A stretch of DNA of 64,000 nt from Hyphomonadaceae bacterium UBA1849. Lineage in GTDB: Bacteria; Pseudomonadota; Alphaproteobacteria; Caulobacterales; Hyphomonadaceae. The DNA lies in contig DDIN01000008.1 in NCBI GenBank assembly GCA_002338565.1, positions 997,567 to 1,061,566 of the forward strand, given 5' to 3'. Under the pieces are notes generated by a model that searched no databases, was not told where the DNA came from, and saw only the letters and a list, made by a program, of their open reading frames with translations. A program made the position numbers and the translations under genes. Positions 1-7,924 of this stretch are shown in pieces (positions within the stretch are counted from its first letter, which is position 1; each line of letters begins with the position of its first letter).

Positions 1-245
1 CGGTCCGGGTTCAGGAGCTGTATGGGCTAACTACGCATCCGACGATTTGTGACGGGCGCGTGCCGATGACTTTGAGCCTTCTGTCTCCTGCACAGCGGCC
101 TGTCGCCATCACAAAGGATTTACCGGGGTTCTGGGCGGGCAGCTATTCCGACATGCGCAAGGATATGAAAGGCAGATATCCGAAGCATAACTGGCCGGAA
201 GATCCGGCGAATGCCACGCCACCGCCGCCGCGCAACCGAAAATAA
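1..245 (+). CDS. hrpB: ATP-dependent helicase HrpB, C-terminal end (partial)
   Basis: The gene enters from the left edge; the frame is open from base 3 and stops with TAA at 243-245. The visible ~80 residues include VQELYGL, a DGRVPMTLSLLSPAQRP stretch, LPGFWAGSY and RYPKHNWPEDP, which I recognise as the conserved C-terminal tail of HrpB-type DEAH-box RNA helicases. The helicase motifs lie outside the window, so activity cannot be judged here. HrpB is usually monocistronic and its cellular role is poorly defined. The next gene starts 53 bases downstream. Confidence 0.85.
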   Translation, partial: VRVQELYGLTTHPTICDGRVPMTLSLLSPAQRPVAITKDLPGFWAGSYSDMRKDMKGRYPKHNWPEDPANATPPPPRNRK

Positions 246-298
246 CGGCTTGAGTCTGCGCACGGACCGCGTCAGCCTATCGGGATTGGGAGACAAAA

Positions 299-1342
299 AT
301 GGAAAAACGGAAACTTGGTCGTACAGACCTGATGGTCAGCGCGTGCTGCCTTGGCACTATGACATACGGCGAACAGAATACTGAAGCCGAAGGTCACGAA
401 CAAATGGACTACGCGGTCGAACGCGGCGTGAATTTCTTCGACACCGCCGAGCTTTATGCCATTCCGCCAAAGCCGGAAACGCAGGGTTCGACAGAGCGCA
501 TTGTCGGCAGCTGGATGAAGGCGCGTGGCAATCGCGACAAAGTCATTCTCGCTACCAAAATTGTCGGCCGGTCTGACAACACCTGGTATCGCGATGACGT
601 CGACATGTGCCGCATCAACAAGGCGCAAATTGACGAAGCGGTTGAGAAAAGCCTGAAGCGTTTACAAACCGACTATATAGATCTCTACCAGCTGCACTGG
701 CCCGACCGCGTCGCGCCGATTTTCGGCGGCAAACTGAAAGCCAAGCACTACGACATCTCATACGAGCCGTTTGAAGACATTCTCGAAGCGCTCGATGCCC
801 ATGTGAAGAAGGGCAATATCCGCCATATTGGTCTATCCAACGAAACGCCATTCGGCGTGATGCGCTTTATTGCCGAAAGCGAAAAGCGCGGCCTGCCGCG
901 CGTTCAGTCTATCCAGAACGCCTATAATCTGGTGAACCGCACCTTTGAAGAAGGTCTGGAAGAGGTCTGCATGCATGAGGATGTCGGGCTTCTGTCATAC
1001 TCGCCATTGGGGCAGGGCTATCTGACCGGCAAGTACAGGGACGGCGCACTCCCGGAAGGATCACGCAAAGCCTTGTTCCAGCGCCTTAGCCGTTATGAGA
1101 AGCCACATGCCGAAGAGGCGATCAACTCCTACGTCGATCTGGCGGCGGAGAAAGGCATTGATCCGGGCCAGCTTGCGATAAGGTTCTGTGACACAAGGCC
1201 TTTCATGGCCTCAACGATTATCGGCGCCACGACGATGGAACAATTGAAGACGTGTATCGATGCGTTTGATCTTGATTGGACCGACGATCTGGAAACCAGC
1301 GTGAACGAACTGCACGCACGCCAGCCGAACCCGTGTCCATAA
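299..1342 (+). CDS. tas: NADP(H)-dependent aldo/keto reductase, Tas-like
   Basis: This 347-residue protein has the length and layout of E. coli Tas (aldo/keto reductase superfamily, TIM barrel, cytoplasmic). Visible are the N-terminal LGRTDL and CLGTMTYGEQNT, the catalytic tetrad Asp48, Tyr53, Lys87 and His123 (in QLHWPD), the SNETPFGVM strand and the C-terminal ATTMEQLKT cofactor-binding region. Tas-type enzymes reduce aldehydes or ketones with NADPH; the physiological substrate is unknown. The start is an ATG 53 bases after hrpB, with GGGAG about nine bases upstream. Confidence 0.88.
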   Translation: MEKRKLGRTDLMVSACCLGTMTYGEQNTEAEGHEQMDYAVERGVNFFDTAELYAIPPKPETQGSTERIVGSWMKARGNRDKVILATKIVGRSDNTWYRDDVDMCRINKAQIDEAVEKSLKRLQTDYIDLYQLHWPDRVAPIFGGKLKAKHYDISYEPFEDILEALDAHVKKGNIRHIGLSNETPFGVMRFIAESEKRGLPRVQSIQNAYNLVNRTFEEGLEEVCMHEDVGLLSYSPLGQGYLTGKYRDGALPEGSRKALFQRLSRYEKPHAEEAINSYVDLAAEKGIDPGQLAIRFCDTRPFMASTIIGATTMEQLKTCIDAFDLDWTDDLETSVNELHARQPNPCP

Positions 1343-1438
1343 ATCGCAGCCTGCCTACTTGCCGACTTTCCAATGCTGGATAAGGTGGTGATTGGGCAAT
1401 CGCTCAACTTGGTACGGGCTAGACGGGGAGTGATCCAA

Positions 1439-1771
1439 ATGGCCGATATTGCACCTTACGTGGACAACGTAAAAAAGTATGCGAAAGCATATAACGAAAC
1501 TGCACTGCAGAAGATTGTGAACCATCTTGGTATCGCACTTCGCAACCGCGACTCGTCTCTGGTTTCCTGCTCTGATCCTTCCGAGCTGGAACGTGTGCGC
1601 GAAAAGTGGCTGAAGAAGAAGTTTGAACTGACTGATTCCGACGCTGATCTGGACGCTGCAATTCAGGAAGTCTGCACAGCGATGAAAGACGAGAAGGGCA
1701 ATAAGTCCCGCGTCACATTCTACTACATTCTCGCAGAGAAATACGGCAAGATCGACATGCTCGCAGGCTAA
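1439..1771 (+). CDS. DUF2853 family protein
   Basis: The product is a small, soluble, charged protein of 110 residues starting MADIAPYVDNVKKYAKAYN and ending KYGKIDMLAG. It matches what I know of the DUF2853 family, common in alphaproteobacteria and without assigned function. An in-frame ATG exists 66 bases upstream, but the start at 1439 has a good GGGGAG ribosome-binding site eight bases before it and fits the family length. The protein looks helical with alternating Lys and Asp/Glu and has no signal peptide. It ends just before a bidirectional terminator. Confidence 0.8.
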   Translation: MADIAPYVDNVKKYAKAYNETALQKIVNHLGIALRNRDSSLVSCSDPSELERVREKWLKKKFELTDSDADLDAAIQEVCTAMKDEKGNKSRVTFYYILAEKYGKIDMLAG

Positions 1772-1792
1772 TCCTGCATCGCATGATCAAAG

Positions 1793-1821
1793 AAAACCCC
1801 CGCAAGCGCGGGGGTTTTTTT
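1793..1821. terminator. Bidirectional intrinsic terminator
   Basis: A perfect 7-bp GC stem, CCCCCGC (1797-1803) and GCGGGGG (1808-1814), encloses the loop AAGC. It is flanked by AAAA on the left and seven Ts on the right, so it can end transcription of the DUF2853 gene rightwards and of the convergent glycosyltransferase gene leftwards. The stop codon of the leftward gene (1820-1822) touches the T tract. Confidence 0.9.
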
Positions 1822-2596
1822 ATTGTTCAGATTTGTGCTTTCGCCAGATCGCAAAGATACGCGGCCCGTCAACAAGATACCGCTTCCACATGCGCTTCGG
1901 CTCGCTCAGCAGGCGATGAAGCCATTCAAGACGCGCATTACGCATCCAGAGCGGTGCGCGCTCGACCCGGCCCGCCAGAAACTCAAGGCTGGCACCGCAA
2001 CACAGGGCCACACCTTTACCGCGACCAAGACGCAGCGCCTCACGGGCGACCATCTCCTGTTGCGGGGACCCGACGCACAGAAAGGCGAAACGTTCGTTTT
2101 CGCTGACAAGAAACTCTGCGGCCTTACGGACTTCATCAGGCTTATTGCGAAGACCCATAGGTGGATTGTGCCAGGCGACATTCGCAATGCCATAGTCACG
2201 CGCTAAAGAATCAATAATCCCTTCATCGCCGCCAATCACAACGATCTTTTCATCGGACTTTACGTGATCACGGATGAGAGCTTCAACAATATCCGCGCCC
2301 GGCGCAGCAGGAAGCTCCTTACTTTCAAACTTCGCGAACAGCTCAAGGATGCGGCTATCACAGACCAGCATGCCTGCGTCTGTATAAAGTGGACGAAGAT
2401 CAGGCTCCGCATCGAGGCGAACCATATGATCGACATTTGGTGTGACCAGATAGGTGAAGTCGCAACCGCGATCCGCGCGGCGCACAAGCTCAATGACCGT
2501 GCTTTCGGTATCCAAAGGATCAAAGGTAAGACCCATAAACTCTATCCGTTCAGGGTCGACAGCAAAATCAGCGGCAGATGCAGAAGTCAGTTCCAT
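1820..2596 (-). CDS. WecG/TagA/CpsF family glycosyltransferase
   Basis: This 258-residue protein is a GT26-family glycosyltransferase. The signs are the TPNVDHMVRL strand near residue 55, the DSR motif with GADIVEALI, the GDEGI nucleotide-binding turn and CVGSPQQEMVAREAL near residue 180. Relatives transfer UDP-activated N-acetylmannosamine, N-acetylmannosaminuronate or glucose onto lipid-linked sugars for surface polysaccharides at the inner face of the cytoplasmic membrane. No other polysaccharide gene is nearby, so donor and acceptor cannot be stated. It starts at an ATG 84 bases beyond the 3' end of pspF and converges on the DUF2853 gene. Confidence 0.85.
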   Translation of the reverse strand: MELTSASAADFAVDPERIEFMGLTFDPLDTESTVIELVRRADRGCDFTYLVTPNVDHMVRLDAEPDLRPLYTDAGMLVCDSRILELFAKFESKELPAAPGADIVEALIRDHVKSDEKIVVIGGDEGIIDSLARDYGIANVAWHNPPMGLRNKPDEVRKAAEFLVSENERFAFLCVGSPQQEMVAREALRLGRGKGVALCCGASLEFLAGRVERAPLWMRNARLEWLHRLLSEPKRMWKRYLVDGPRIFAIWRKHKSEQ

Positions 2597-2680
2597 ACTG
2601 ACGTCATGGCAGAAAACAAGGAAATTAGCGTTTCGGGTAGTCAGAGAATTTACATAAAATTCCGAGAGTTTTCCTCCGCG

Positions 2681-3766
2681 TCACATGCCGCGAATAGGCT
2701 GGCGGTCCAGCGGTTCATCTACCTCGCCGCGCTTCTTTTTGTTGTCCATGCCGTGCTTACGAAGAAGGCCGCGGAACTGGTGATAGGTGAGGCCAAGATA
2801 ATCGGCGGCTTTGCCTTGATGACCTTCGCTCGATTTGAGCGCTGCCTCGACCAGACGCACCTCGTACAGCCGTATTTCTGTTTCAAAATCGAGGCCGTCC
2901 TCTACGGGCGGCACATCCAGGCGAAGGTCGTGAACCGGGCCTGATTGAACCGGTTTGGCAGCCGCCTGCCTGGCTTGCGGGCGAAAGGGCGATGAAAACG
3001 GATCAATGGCGTCTTCTGAAAACTCTATATAGCTTTCCGGATCCATATGAAGCGAACGGTGCGTGATGCGCTCGGCGACGTTTTTAAGCTCCCTGACATT
3101 GCCTGGCCAGTCATGCGCTTCCAGCTGCAGAATCGCCGACGGAGAGAAGCCGGTGAAAGGAAGCCCCATCTCGCGAGCCATCTGGCTACCGAAATGGTCA
3201 GCGAGAAGCGAGATGTCCTCGATCCGAACCCGTAAAGGGGGAAGAGTGATCACGTCGAAGGCCAGTCGGTCCAGAAGGTCGGCGCGAAACTTACCGGTCT
3301 CCACCGCCGCTGGAAGGTCGATATTCGTCGCTGCCGTCACCCTGACATCGCACTTGAGCACATGCTCGCCGCCAAGGCGTTGAAACTCGCCATACTCCAC
3401 GACGCGCAACAGCTTTTCCTGCACACGATCGGATGCCGTGGCGATCTCATCCAGAAAGATCGTGCCGCCATCTGCCTGTTCGAACCGCCCAATCCGTCTT
3501 GAACTGGCCCCTGTAAACGCGCCCTGCTCATGCCCGAACAGTTCTGAATCCAGCAACTCATCGGAAAGCGCCGCGCAATTCACTTTAATAAAGGGCCCGT
3601 TCCAGCGCTTCGACAGGAAGTGAACGCGCTCGCCAATCAGCTCCTTACCCGTACCTCGCTCCCCAATGATGAGGATCGATCGGTCCAGCGGGGCAATGAA
3701 AGACGCTTTCTCCAGCGCCTCCAGCCATTCAGGGCTTTCGCCAATTGGTGAAACAGGCTCAATCAT
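2681..3766 (-). CDS. pspF: PspF, sigma-54 enhancer-binding activator of the psp operon
   Basis: This 361-residue AAA+ activator begins directly with the ATPase domain and lacks an N-terminal receiver or sensor domain, as PspF does. Visible are Walker A GERGTGKE (35-42), the sigma-54-contacting GAFTGA loop (82-87), Walker B GTIFLDEI (101-108) and a C-terminal Fis-type helix-turn-helix (about 310-345, with YLGLTYHQFRGLLRKHGM). In known systems PspA binds PspF and blocks its ATPase until envelope stress releases it. The gene is divergent from the psp operon across a 201-base spacer that carries a perfect sigma-54 promoter. The insert around residues 240-290 is rich in Ala, Gln and Pro and looks like a linker. 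Confidence 0.93.
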   Translation of the reverse strand: MIEPVSPIGESPEWLEALEKASFIAPLDRSILIIGERGTGKELIGERVHFLSKRWNGPFIKVNCAALSDELLDSELFGHEQGAFTGASSRRIGRFEQADGGTIFLDEIATASDRVQEKLLRVVEYGEFQRLGGEHVLKCDVRVTAATNIDLPAAVETGKFRADLLDRLAFDVITLPPLRVRIEDISLLADHFGSQMAREMGLPFTGFSPSAILQLEAHDWPGNVRELKNVAERITHRSLHMDPESYIEFSEDAIDPFSSPFRPQARQAAAKPVQSGPVHDLRLDVPPVEDGLDFETEIRLYEVRLVEAALKSSEGHQGKAADYLGLTYHQFRGLLRKHGMDNKKKRGEVDEPLDRQPIRGM

Positions 3767-3781
3767 TCGTCAATAATACCA

Positions 3782-3813
3782 TAATTATCGGCAAGATTGC
3801 TAATTAATTATCG
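3782..3813 (+). promoter_or_regulatory. Possible PspF upstream activating sites (direct repeat)
   Basis: The nine-base sequence TAATTATCG occurs at 3782-3790 and again at 3805-3813, a period of 23 bases or about two helical turns. The repeats lie about 90-120 bases before the sigma-54 promoter, the distance typical for enhancer sites of PspF. The surroundings are very AT-rich. The assignment rests only on the repeat and its position. Confidence 0.35.
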
Positions 3814-3899
3814 TCTATATCACTAAATTTATGCGGTGAAACGTGCTGGAGAATTTTTTAGTTCAATAAATTCAGCGCATTATAACATTAATTCAAAAC

Positions 3900-3915
3900 T
3901 GGCACGCCCTTTGCA
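3900..3915 (+). promoter_or_regulatory. Sigma-54 promoter of the psp operon
   Basis: TGGCACGCCCTTTGCA matches the sigma-54 consensus TGGCACG-N4-TTGCA at every specified position, with the GG (3901-3902) and GC (3913-3914) elements ten bases apart. Transcription should start near 3926, about 40 bases before the first small gene. PspF, encoded divergently, is the obvious activator. Confidence 0.92.
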
Positions 3916-3967
3916 GGTTGTAGGGCAGCTCAGCGGCTAAGGGGGCCGCAAGAAAAGGAAGAGAGAC

Positions 3968-4117
3968 ATGAGAGACTATGAAGCAAACAGCCAATCCCGA
4001 CGGGATGACACGCTGCAAGATCGCTTCAGCCGTTTCACAGGCTGGTTGTCACGTCGTCCGATGGAAAGCTGGGGCTTCTTCATCGCCGGTGTGATCGTCG
4101 CACGCATTCTCTTCTAA
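3968..4117 (+). CDS. Small membrane protein at the head of the psp operon (49 aa)
   Basis: This short ORF starts with ATG at 3968 after a strong AAGGAAGAG ribosome-binding site and ends with TAA at 4115-4117. It encodes 49 residues. The N-terminal ~30 are polar and charged (RRDDTLQDRF), then comes SRRPMESWGFF and a single hydrophobic helix FFIAGVIVARILF at the C terminus. It lies between the sigma-54 promoter and pspA, so it should be the first translated product of the stress-induced mRNA. I do not recognise the family. The basic RRP followed by a hydrophobic helix loosely recalls E. coli PspD, but that is not evidence of homology. Confidence 0.7.
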   Translation: MRDYEANSQSRRDDTLQDRFSRFTGWLSRRPMESWGFFIAGVIVARILF

Positions 4118-4142
4118 ACGTAATTTATCAAGGAGACCGACT

Positions 4143-4844
4143 ATGGGACTGTTTTCCCGCTTCGGAGACATCGTAAACTCAAACATCAACGCCATGCTCG
4201 ACAAGGCGGAAGATCCTGAAAAAATCGCGCGTCTGATGATCCAGGAAATGGAAGACACGCTGATCGAGGTTCGCACTGGTGCTGCCCGCGCAATGGCAGA
4301 CAAGAAAGAAATGGAACGCGAAATCGCGCATTTCGAAACGGTTGCCGCTGAATGGGACGCCAAAGCAGAACTCGCTATTGATAAAGGTCGTGAAGATCTG
4401 GCTCGCGGCGCGCTGCAGGCAAAACAGAAAGCAACTTCAGAGATTGCCGCACGCAAGGAAGGTCTTGCTGCTGCAGAGGAAGCTTTCGCAAAGCGCTCTT
4501 CCGATCTCGAAAAGCTTCAGGCCAAGCTTGATGAAGCGAAAGCCAAGCATCGCGCACTTATGATGCGTCGTGAAGCTGCCGAGCATCGCATCCGCGCCCG
4601 TTCGCGCACATATGACTCCCGCGTTGATGACGCCCTGGCACGTTACTCTGCCGTAGAGCGTAAAGTCGACGAGATGGAAGCCTATGCTGACACGATCAAA
4701 GGCTATGAGCCTTCGCTCGAGCAGGAATTCGCCGACCTCGCACAATCTGACGAAGTCGAAAAAGAGCTCGCTGAACTAAAGCGCCGCAAAGGTGTTCAGA
4801 CAACTGCGACGCCTGAGACAACTAAAAAAGACTCTGAGGAGTAA
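4143..4844 (+). CDS. pspA: Phage shock protein A (PspA/IM30 family)
   Basis: The product is 233 residues, close to the usual 220-230. It begins MGLFSRFGDIVNSNINAML, the amphipathic membrane-binding helix of PspA, followed by DPEKIARLMIQEMEDTL and a long coiled coil of Ala, Glu, Lys and Arg to about residue 215. PspA is an ESCRT-III-fold protein that oligomerises on stressed inner membrane and, unstressed, inhibits PspF. The gene is the second of the sigma-54 operon, 25 bases after the 49-residue ORF, with AAGGAG before the ATG. The C-terminal tail (TTATPETTKKDSEE) is polar. Confidence 0.95.
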   Translation: MGLFSRFGDIVNSNINAMLDKAEDPEKIARLMIQEMEDTLIEVRTGAARAMADKKEMEREIAHFETVAAEWDAKAELAIDKGREDLARGALQAKQKATSEIAARKEGLAAAEEAFAKRSSDLEKLQAKLDEAKAKHRALMMRREAAEHRIRARSRTYDSRVDDALARYSAVERKVDEMEAYADTIKGYEPSLEQEFADLAQSDEVEKELAELKRRKGVQTTATPETTKKDSEE

Positions 4845-4849
4845 TCATT

Positions 4850-4981
4850 ATGGCAATGCCGTTTCTTGTCCTCACCGGGATCATGACAGTGCTGACAGCA
4901 CCTGGTCTCATCGCAAACTATCTGAAGGACCGCCGTGAGCGGACTGCAGTAACCACCGAAAAGGGCGAACTCAATGCCTGA
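4850..4981 (+). CDS. Small membrane protein between pspA and pspB (43 aa)
   Basis: The ATG at 4850 follows GAGGAG at the end of pspA, and the TGA at 4979-4981 overlaps the pspB start (4974) by eight bases, suggesting translational coupling. The 43 residues form one hydrophobic helix (PFLVLTGIMTVLTAPGLIA) followed by a basic tail with KDRRERT. Its layout resembles a short PspB-like bitopic protein without the leucine zipper. I do not recognise a family; the position and coupling are the support that it is real. Confidence 0.65.
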   Translation: MAMPFLVLTGIMTVLTAPGLIANYLKDRRERTAVTTEKGELNA

Positions 4982-5234
4982 GGAATTTATCGCAATCGCC
5001 ATCGTCGGCATGCTCTTCATAGGTTTCCCGGCCGTGCTGTTTCATTACATCACGATCTGGCGGAAGCAGAAGACGCTCCAGCCGGACGATGAGCGGATGC
5101 TGGAAGACCTTTGGCGATCAGCACGCGCTATGGAGCGCCGCATTGAGAGCCTTGAAGCCATCATCGAGGGTGAAGTTGAGCGGACTAGCAGCCGCTCTGA
5201 CAATCTCCGCGATGACATTTACAGGAAGAACTAA
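4974..5234 (+). CDS. pspB: Phage shock protein B
   Basis: This 86-residue protein has an N-terminal transmembrane helix (FIAIAIVGMLFIGFPAVLF), then HYITIWRK and a leucine-zipper-like cytoplasmic segment with MLEDLWRSARAMERRIESLE, the PspB pattern. PspB works with PspC in the inner membrane to sense stress and to relieve PspA inhibition of PspF. It overlaps the small upstream gene and is followed by pspC, whose start overlaps its last base, so the three are tightly coupled. Confidence 0.9.
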   Translation: MPEEFIAIAIVGMLFIGFPAVLFHYITIWRKQKTLQPDDERMLEDLWRSARAMERRIESLEAIIEGEVERTSSRSDNLRDDIYRKN

Positions 5235-5719
5235 TGCCACATCGCAGACAACATGATGACGACTACGGAAAGTGGAGAAACACTTTCCACCGTGGTCCTG
5301 AACGTGATGAGCCATACGACTATAACGGGTCACCTAACCCGAAACGCCTCTACCGGTCTGTTCGCGACAAGGTCATTGGCGGTGTGTGCGGCGGCATTGC
5401 TGACCGGTTCGGCTGGGAACCATCCCTGGTCCGTATCGCCGCTGTGCTTTCCTTTTTCCTGTTTGCAGGGCCGCTGATCATCATCGCCTACATGGTGATG
5501 TGGGTCATCCTGCCTACACCACCAAGGAATGCACCATCACTCAGCCCGGATGAGGAAACATTCTGGCGCGGAGTTTCGGATCGACCAACGATCACATTCT
5601 CCAATCTACGCTACAAATTCATGGATCTCGAAGATCGCCTTCAATCTATGGAACGCGCAGTTACTTCGGACGAGTGGCGTCTTCGCCGCCAGTTCCGTGA
5701 CCTCGAAAAAGGTCAGTAA
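5234..5719 (+). CDS. pspC: Phage shock protein C (PspC domain)
   Basis: The protein has 161 residues. After a polar, His- and Arg-rich N terminus (about 1-32) comes the PspC domain RLYRSVRDKVIGGVCGGIAD, with FGWEPSLVRIAAV and a transmembrane segment FLFAGPLIIIAYMVMWVILP. The C-terminal third is a cytoplasmic region with FMDLEDRLQSMERAV, probably a short coiled coil that contacts PspB or PspA. Its start codon shares a base with the pspB stop codon. Confidence 0.93.
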   Translation: MPHRRQHDDDYGKWRNTFHRGPERDEPYDYNGSPNPKRLYRSVRDKVIGGVCGGIADRFGWEPSLVRIAAVLSFFLFAGPLIIIAYMVMWVILPTPPRNAPSLSPDEETFWRGVSDRPTITFSNLRYKFMDLEDRLQSMERAVTSDEWRLRRQFRDLEKGQ

Positions 5720-5755
5720 CCTAAATCACCACCGTTTGTATCGAAGGGGCAAACA

Positions 5756-5995
5756 ATGTTTACGGGAAGATCATCAAACGGAACAATGACGGGCATGTTC
5801 ATAATGGGCGCCGCCATCGTTCTCACCGCCGCAGCCGTACTCTCAGGACGTTTCCATGTTCAGGCTGCCGGACTGGACGTGACAATGGGCACACATATAG
5901 ACCGCGGCTTCGTGGTCCAGATTGACGGGCTCGATTGCCCGGGTGCTGATTGCCCAGCGTTCGCGTTCGACTGGTCGCTCGCAACACGCGGCTAG
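5756..5995 (+). CDS. Hypothetical 79-residue membrane-anchored protein at the end of the psp operon
   Basis: The ATG at 5756 has GAAGGGG upstream and follows pspC by 36 bases, so it is probably the last gene of the psp transcript. The N terminus holds one hydrophobic helix (MFIMGAAIVLTAAAVLSG). The rest is a short exported or periplasmic part with two cysteines in DCPGADCPAF. I do not recognise a family. Its 3' end overlaps the convergent mnmC gene by four bases. The two cysteines could be redox-active or bind metal; this is speculation. Confidence 0.6.
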   Translation: MFTGRSSNGTMTGMFIMGAAIVLTAAAVLSGRFHVQAAGLDVTMGTHIDRGFVVQIDGLDCPGADCPAFAFDWSLATRG

Positions 5996-7881
5996 TCAGT
6001 TATCTGCCCCTTCCGGATCGCCCGGACCAGGAAACGAACAGGAGAAACCATCTCCTGCTCTGACCGGGCGAGAGGAAGCGGCCGCCCCAGCGCCTGAGAC
6101 ACTATCAGGTCAGCTAGAAGGGGCGCAAATGTGAAACCGCGGGCACCAAGCCCCGCCATCACATAAACCTTACCGTCAGAAACAGCTCCCCCCTTAACGG
6201 GTGCGCCATGCTGAAACGGCGCGAGATTTAAGAGCGTTTCAGACCGGTCAAACCAACATCCCGCAATTGGAAAGCGATCCGGCGTCGTCGCTCGGACTGA
6301 CGCGCGCGAGACGAGCTGTGTCTCGACCAGATTGTCCGCCCAGTCAGGCTCAAGCGACCCAAGCGCTTCGATGTTATGAGCGCGGGCCTCATCCGTTACC
6401 GCAGGCGCAGCACCCTCAAAGGCCTCAAACGTCGCGCCAAACAGCAGGTCACCATCTTTCCTGAGCGCATAGCTGCCTGATGCAATTGCCTGTGCCTCAT
6501 TGTCATCGGATAGAGATTCAGCGAGCTCCACCTGCCCGGCTTTTCCGGCAATCCATTCAGCCATTTCCGGCAGCAGGCTTGAAATCAGGTGTCCTGCCGA
6601 AATGACAGTCAGCGTTTTTTCGTCAGATTTGCCAGAGATCGCCTCAAGCGTTTCAACAGACTGATACCAGCGACAATCAATACCGGGGTGATCGAGCAAT
6701 GCTGCCACTAGCTTTGCCGGCTCCACCAAAGCGGCGCCATGGTGGATCAGAGATACTCGCTCTTCATCACTGAATGACAGGCGTCCGTCATTAAGCGGGG
6801 GATCTTCGGCGAGCTTTGAAAAGCGTTTAACTTCCGCGTCGCTCTGAGGAACCTGCGTTACACTGACCTCATGCGCAAATTCTGGCGCATATCGCGCATA
6901 AAAGGATAGCGCGTAGACATAGCTCTGAATGAGAAAACGGGCCTGAGGCGTGTCCGCCGCATCAAGTCTCGGCATGACGAGACCATATGGATTACCGCTG
7001 GCACCAGAGGCAGGCCCTTCAGCCCTATCGATCACTGATACAGGTAAACCGGCCTCAGCAAACTGGCGCGCAACCGACGCGCCGCCAATTCCCGCACCCA
7101 CGACAATGACGCGCTCAAACTCCCGCCTCGGCACATCACGCAAGAATATATCCGGCTGGGGATCGCTCGGAGGGTCATCCGGATAAATTGCCTCAAGGCG
7201 TTCGCGTTTCCGGCCAAATCCCGGCTGTTTAGACACCTCAAAGCCGGCAGCGGCCAATCCGCGTCGCACATGGCCCGCCACCGTATACGTGCCAACGAGG
7301 CATCCGGGTTTTGCGTGGTCGCCGAGACCCTTGAGAATATCTTCAGACCACATGGCTTCATTCTTGGCCGGAGCAAACCCGTCCAGAAACCAGGCGTCCG
7401 CTTTGAAATCGACTGAGGTGAACCAGTCAGCGGCATCACCGATATAGATGCTGAGGCTAATCCGCCATTGCGGAAATACGATGCGCTGCAGGCCCATAGT
7501 CTGTTCAGGCCAGCTCGCAAGCAATTGATCAGCGTAGGTCTTAAGTTCCGGCCAGCGCGCCAGCGATCTACGCGCATCGTCGGCTGCCATCGGATGCTTC
7601 TCAACCGTCAGAAAGTCGAGCCAGCCATCGCTGCGCCGCTCCGAACCAAGCCAGAGATCGACCAGCGCGAGGAAGTTCAGCCCGGTTCCAAATCCCAATT
7701 CTGCAATAGTGAAGCTTTTATGGTCGCGCCAACGCTCGGGAAGCCCACAAGCGCGAAAGAAAACCGCGCGGGTCTCCTCCAACCCATCGCTACGCGAGAA
7801 ATATACATCATCAAACGCGGTCGCGACGGGGGTTCCGTCGTCTTTCCAGTCAAGGTTCGGGCGTGAAGGCAGGCGTGTCAT
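5992..7881 (-). CDS. mnmC: Bifunctional tRNA mnm5s2U biosynthesis protein MnmC
   Basis: This 629-residue fusion has an N-terminal methyltransferase domain (LGFGTGLNFLALVDLW near residue 65, later DAWFLDGFAPAKNEAMW) and a C-terminal FAD-dependent oxidoreductase domain starting with VIVVGAGIGGASVARQFAEA near residue 260. In the known pathway the FAD domain converts cmnm5(s2)U34 to nm5(s2)U34 and the SAM-dependent domain methylates it to mnm5(s2)U in tRNA anticodons. The cmnm5 precursor is made by MnmE-MnmG, whose genes are also in this window (23.6-26.9 kb). The ATG at 7881 begins MTRLPSRPNLDWKDDGTP, typical of the family. Confidence 0.93.
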   Translation of the reverse strand: MTRLPSRPNLDWKDDGTPVATAFDDVYFSRSDGLEETRAVFFRACGLPERWRDHKSFTIAELGFGTGLNFLALVDLWLGSERRSDGWLDFLTVEKHPMAADDARRSLARWPELKTYADQLLASWPEQTMGLQRIVFPQWRISLSIYIGDAADWFTSVDFKADAWFLDGFAPAKNEAMWSEDILKGLGDHAKPGCLVGTYTVAGHVRRGLAAAGFEVSKQPGFGRKRERLEAIYPDDPPSDPQPDIFLRDVPRREFERVIVVGAGIGGASVARQFAEAGLPVSVIDRAEGPASGASGNPYGLVMPRLDAADTPQARFLIQSYVYALSFYARYAPEFAHEVSVTQVPQSDAEVKRFSKLAEDPPLNDGRLSFSDEERVSLIHHGAALVEPAKLVAALLDHPGIDCRWYQSVETLEAISGKSDEKTLTVISAGHLISSLLPEMAEWIAGKAGQVELAESLSDDNEAQAIASGSYALRKDGDLLFGATFEAFEGAAPAVTDEARAHNIEALGSLEPDWADNLVETQLVSRASVRATTPDRFPIAGCWFDRSETLLNLAPFQHGAPVKGGAVSDGKVYVMAGLGARGFTFAPLLADLIVSQALGRPLPLARSEQEMVSPVRFLVRAIRKGQITD

Positions 7882-7924
7882 GCCGCCCCTTTATCAGAGA
7901 AATCTGAAAACCGGGAGATGAGGT

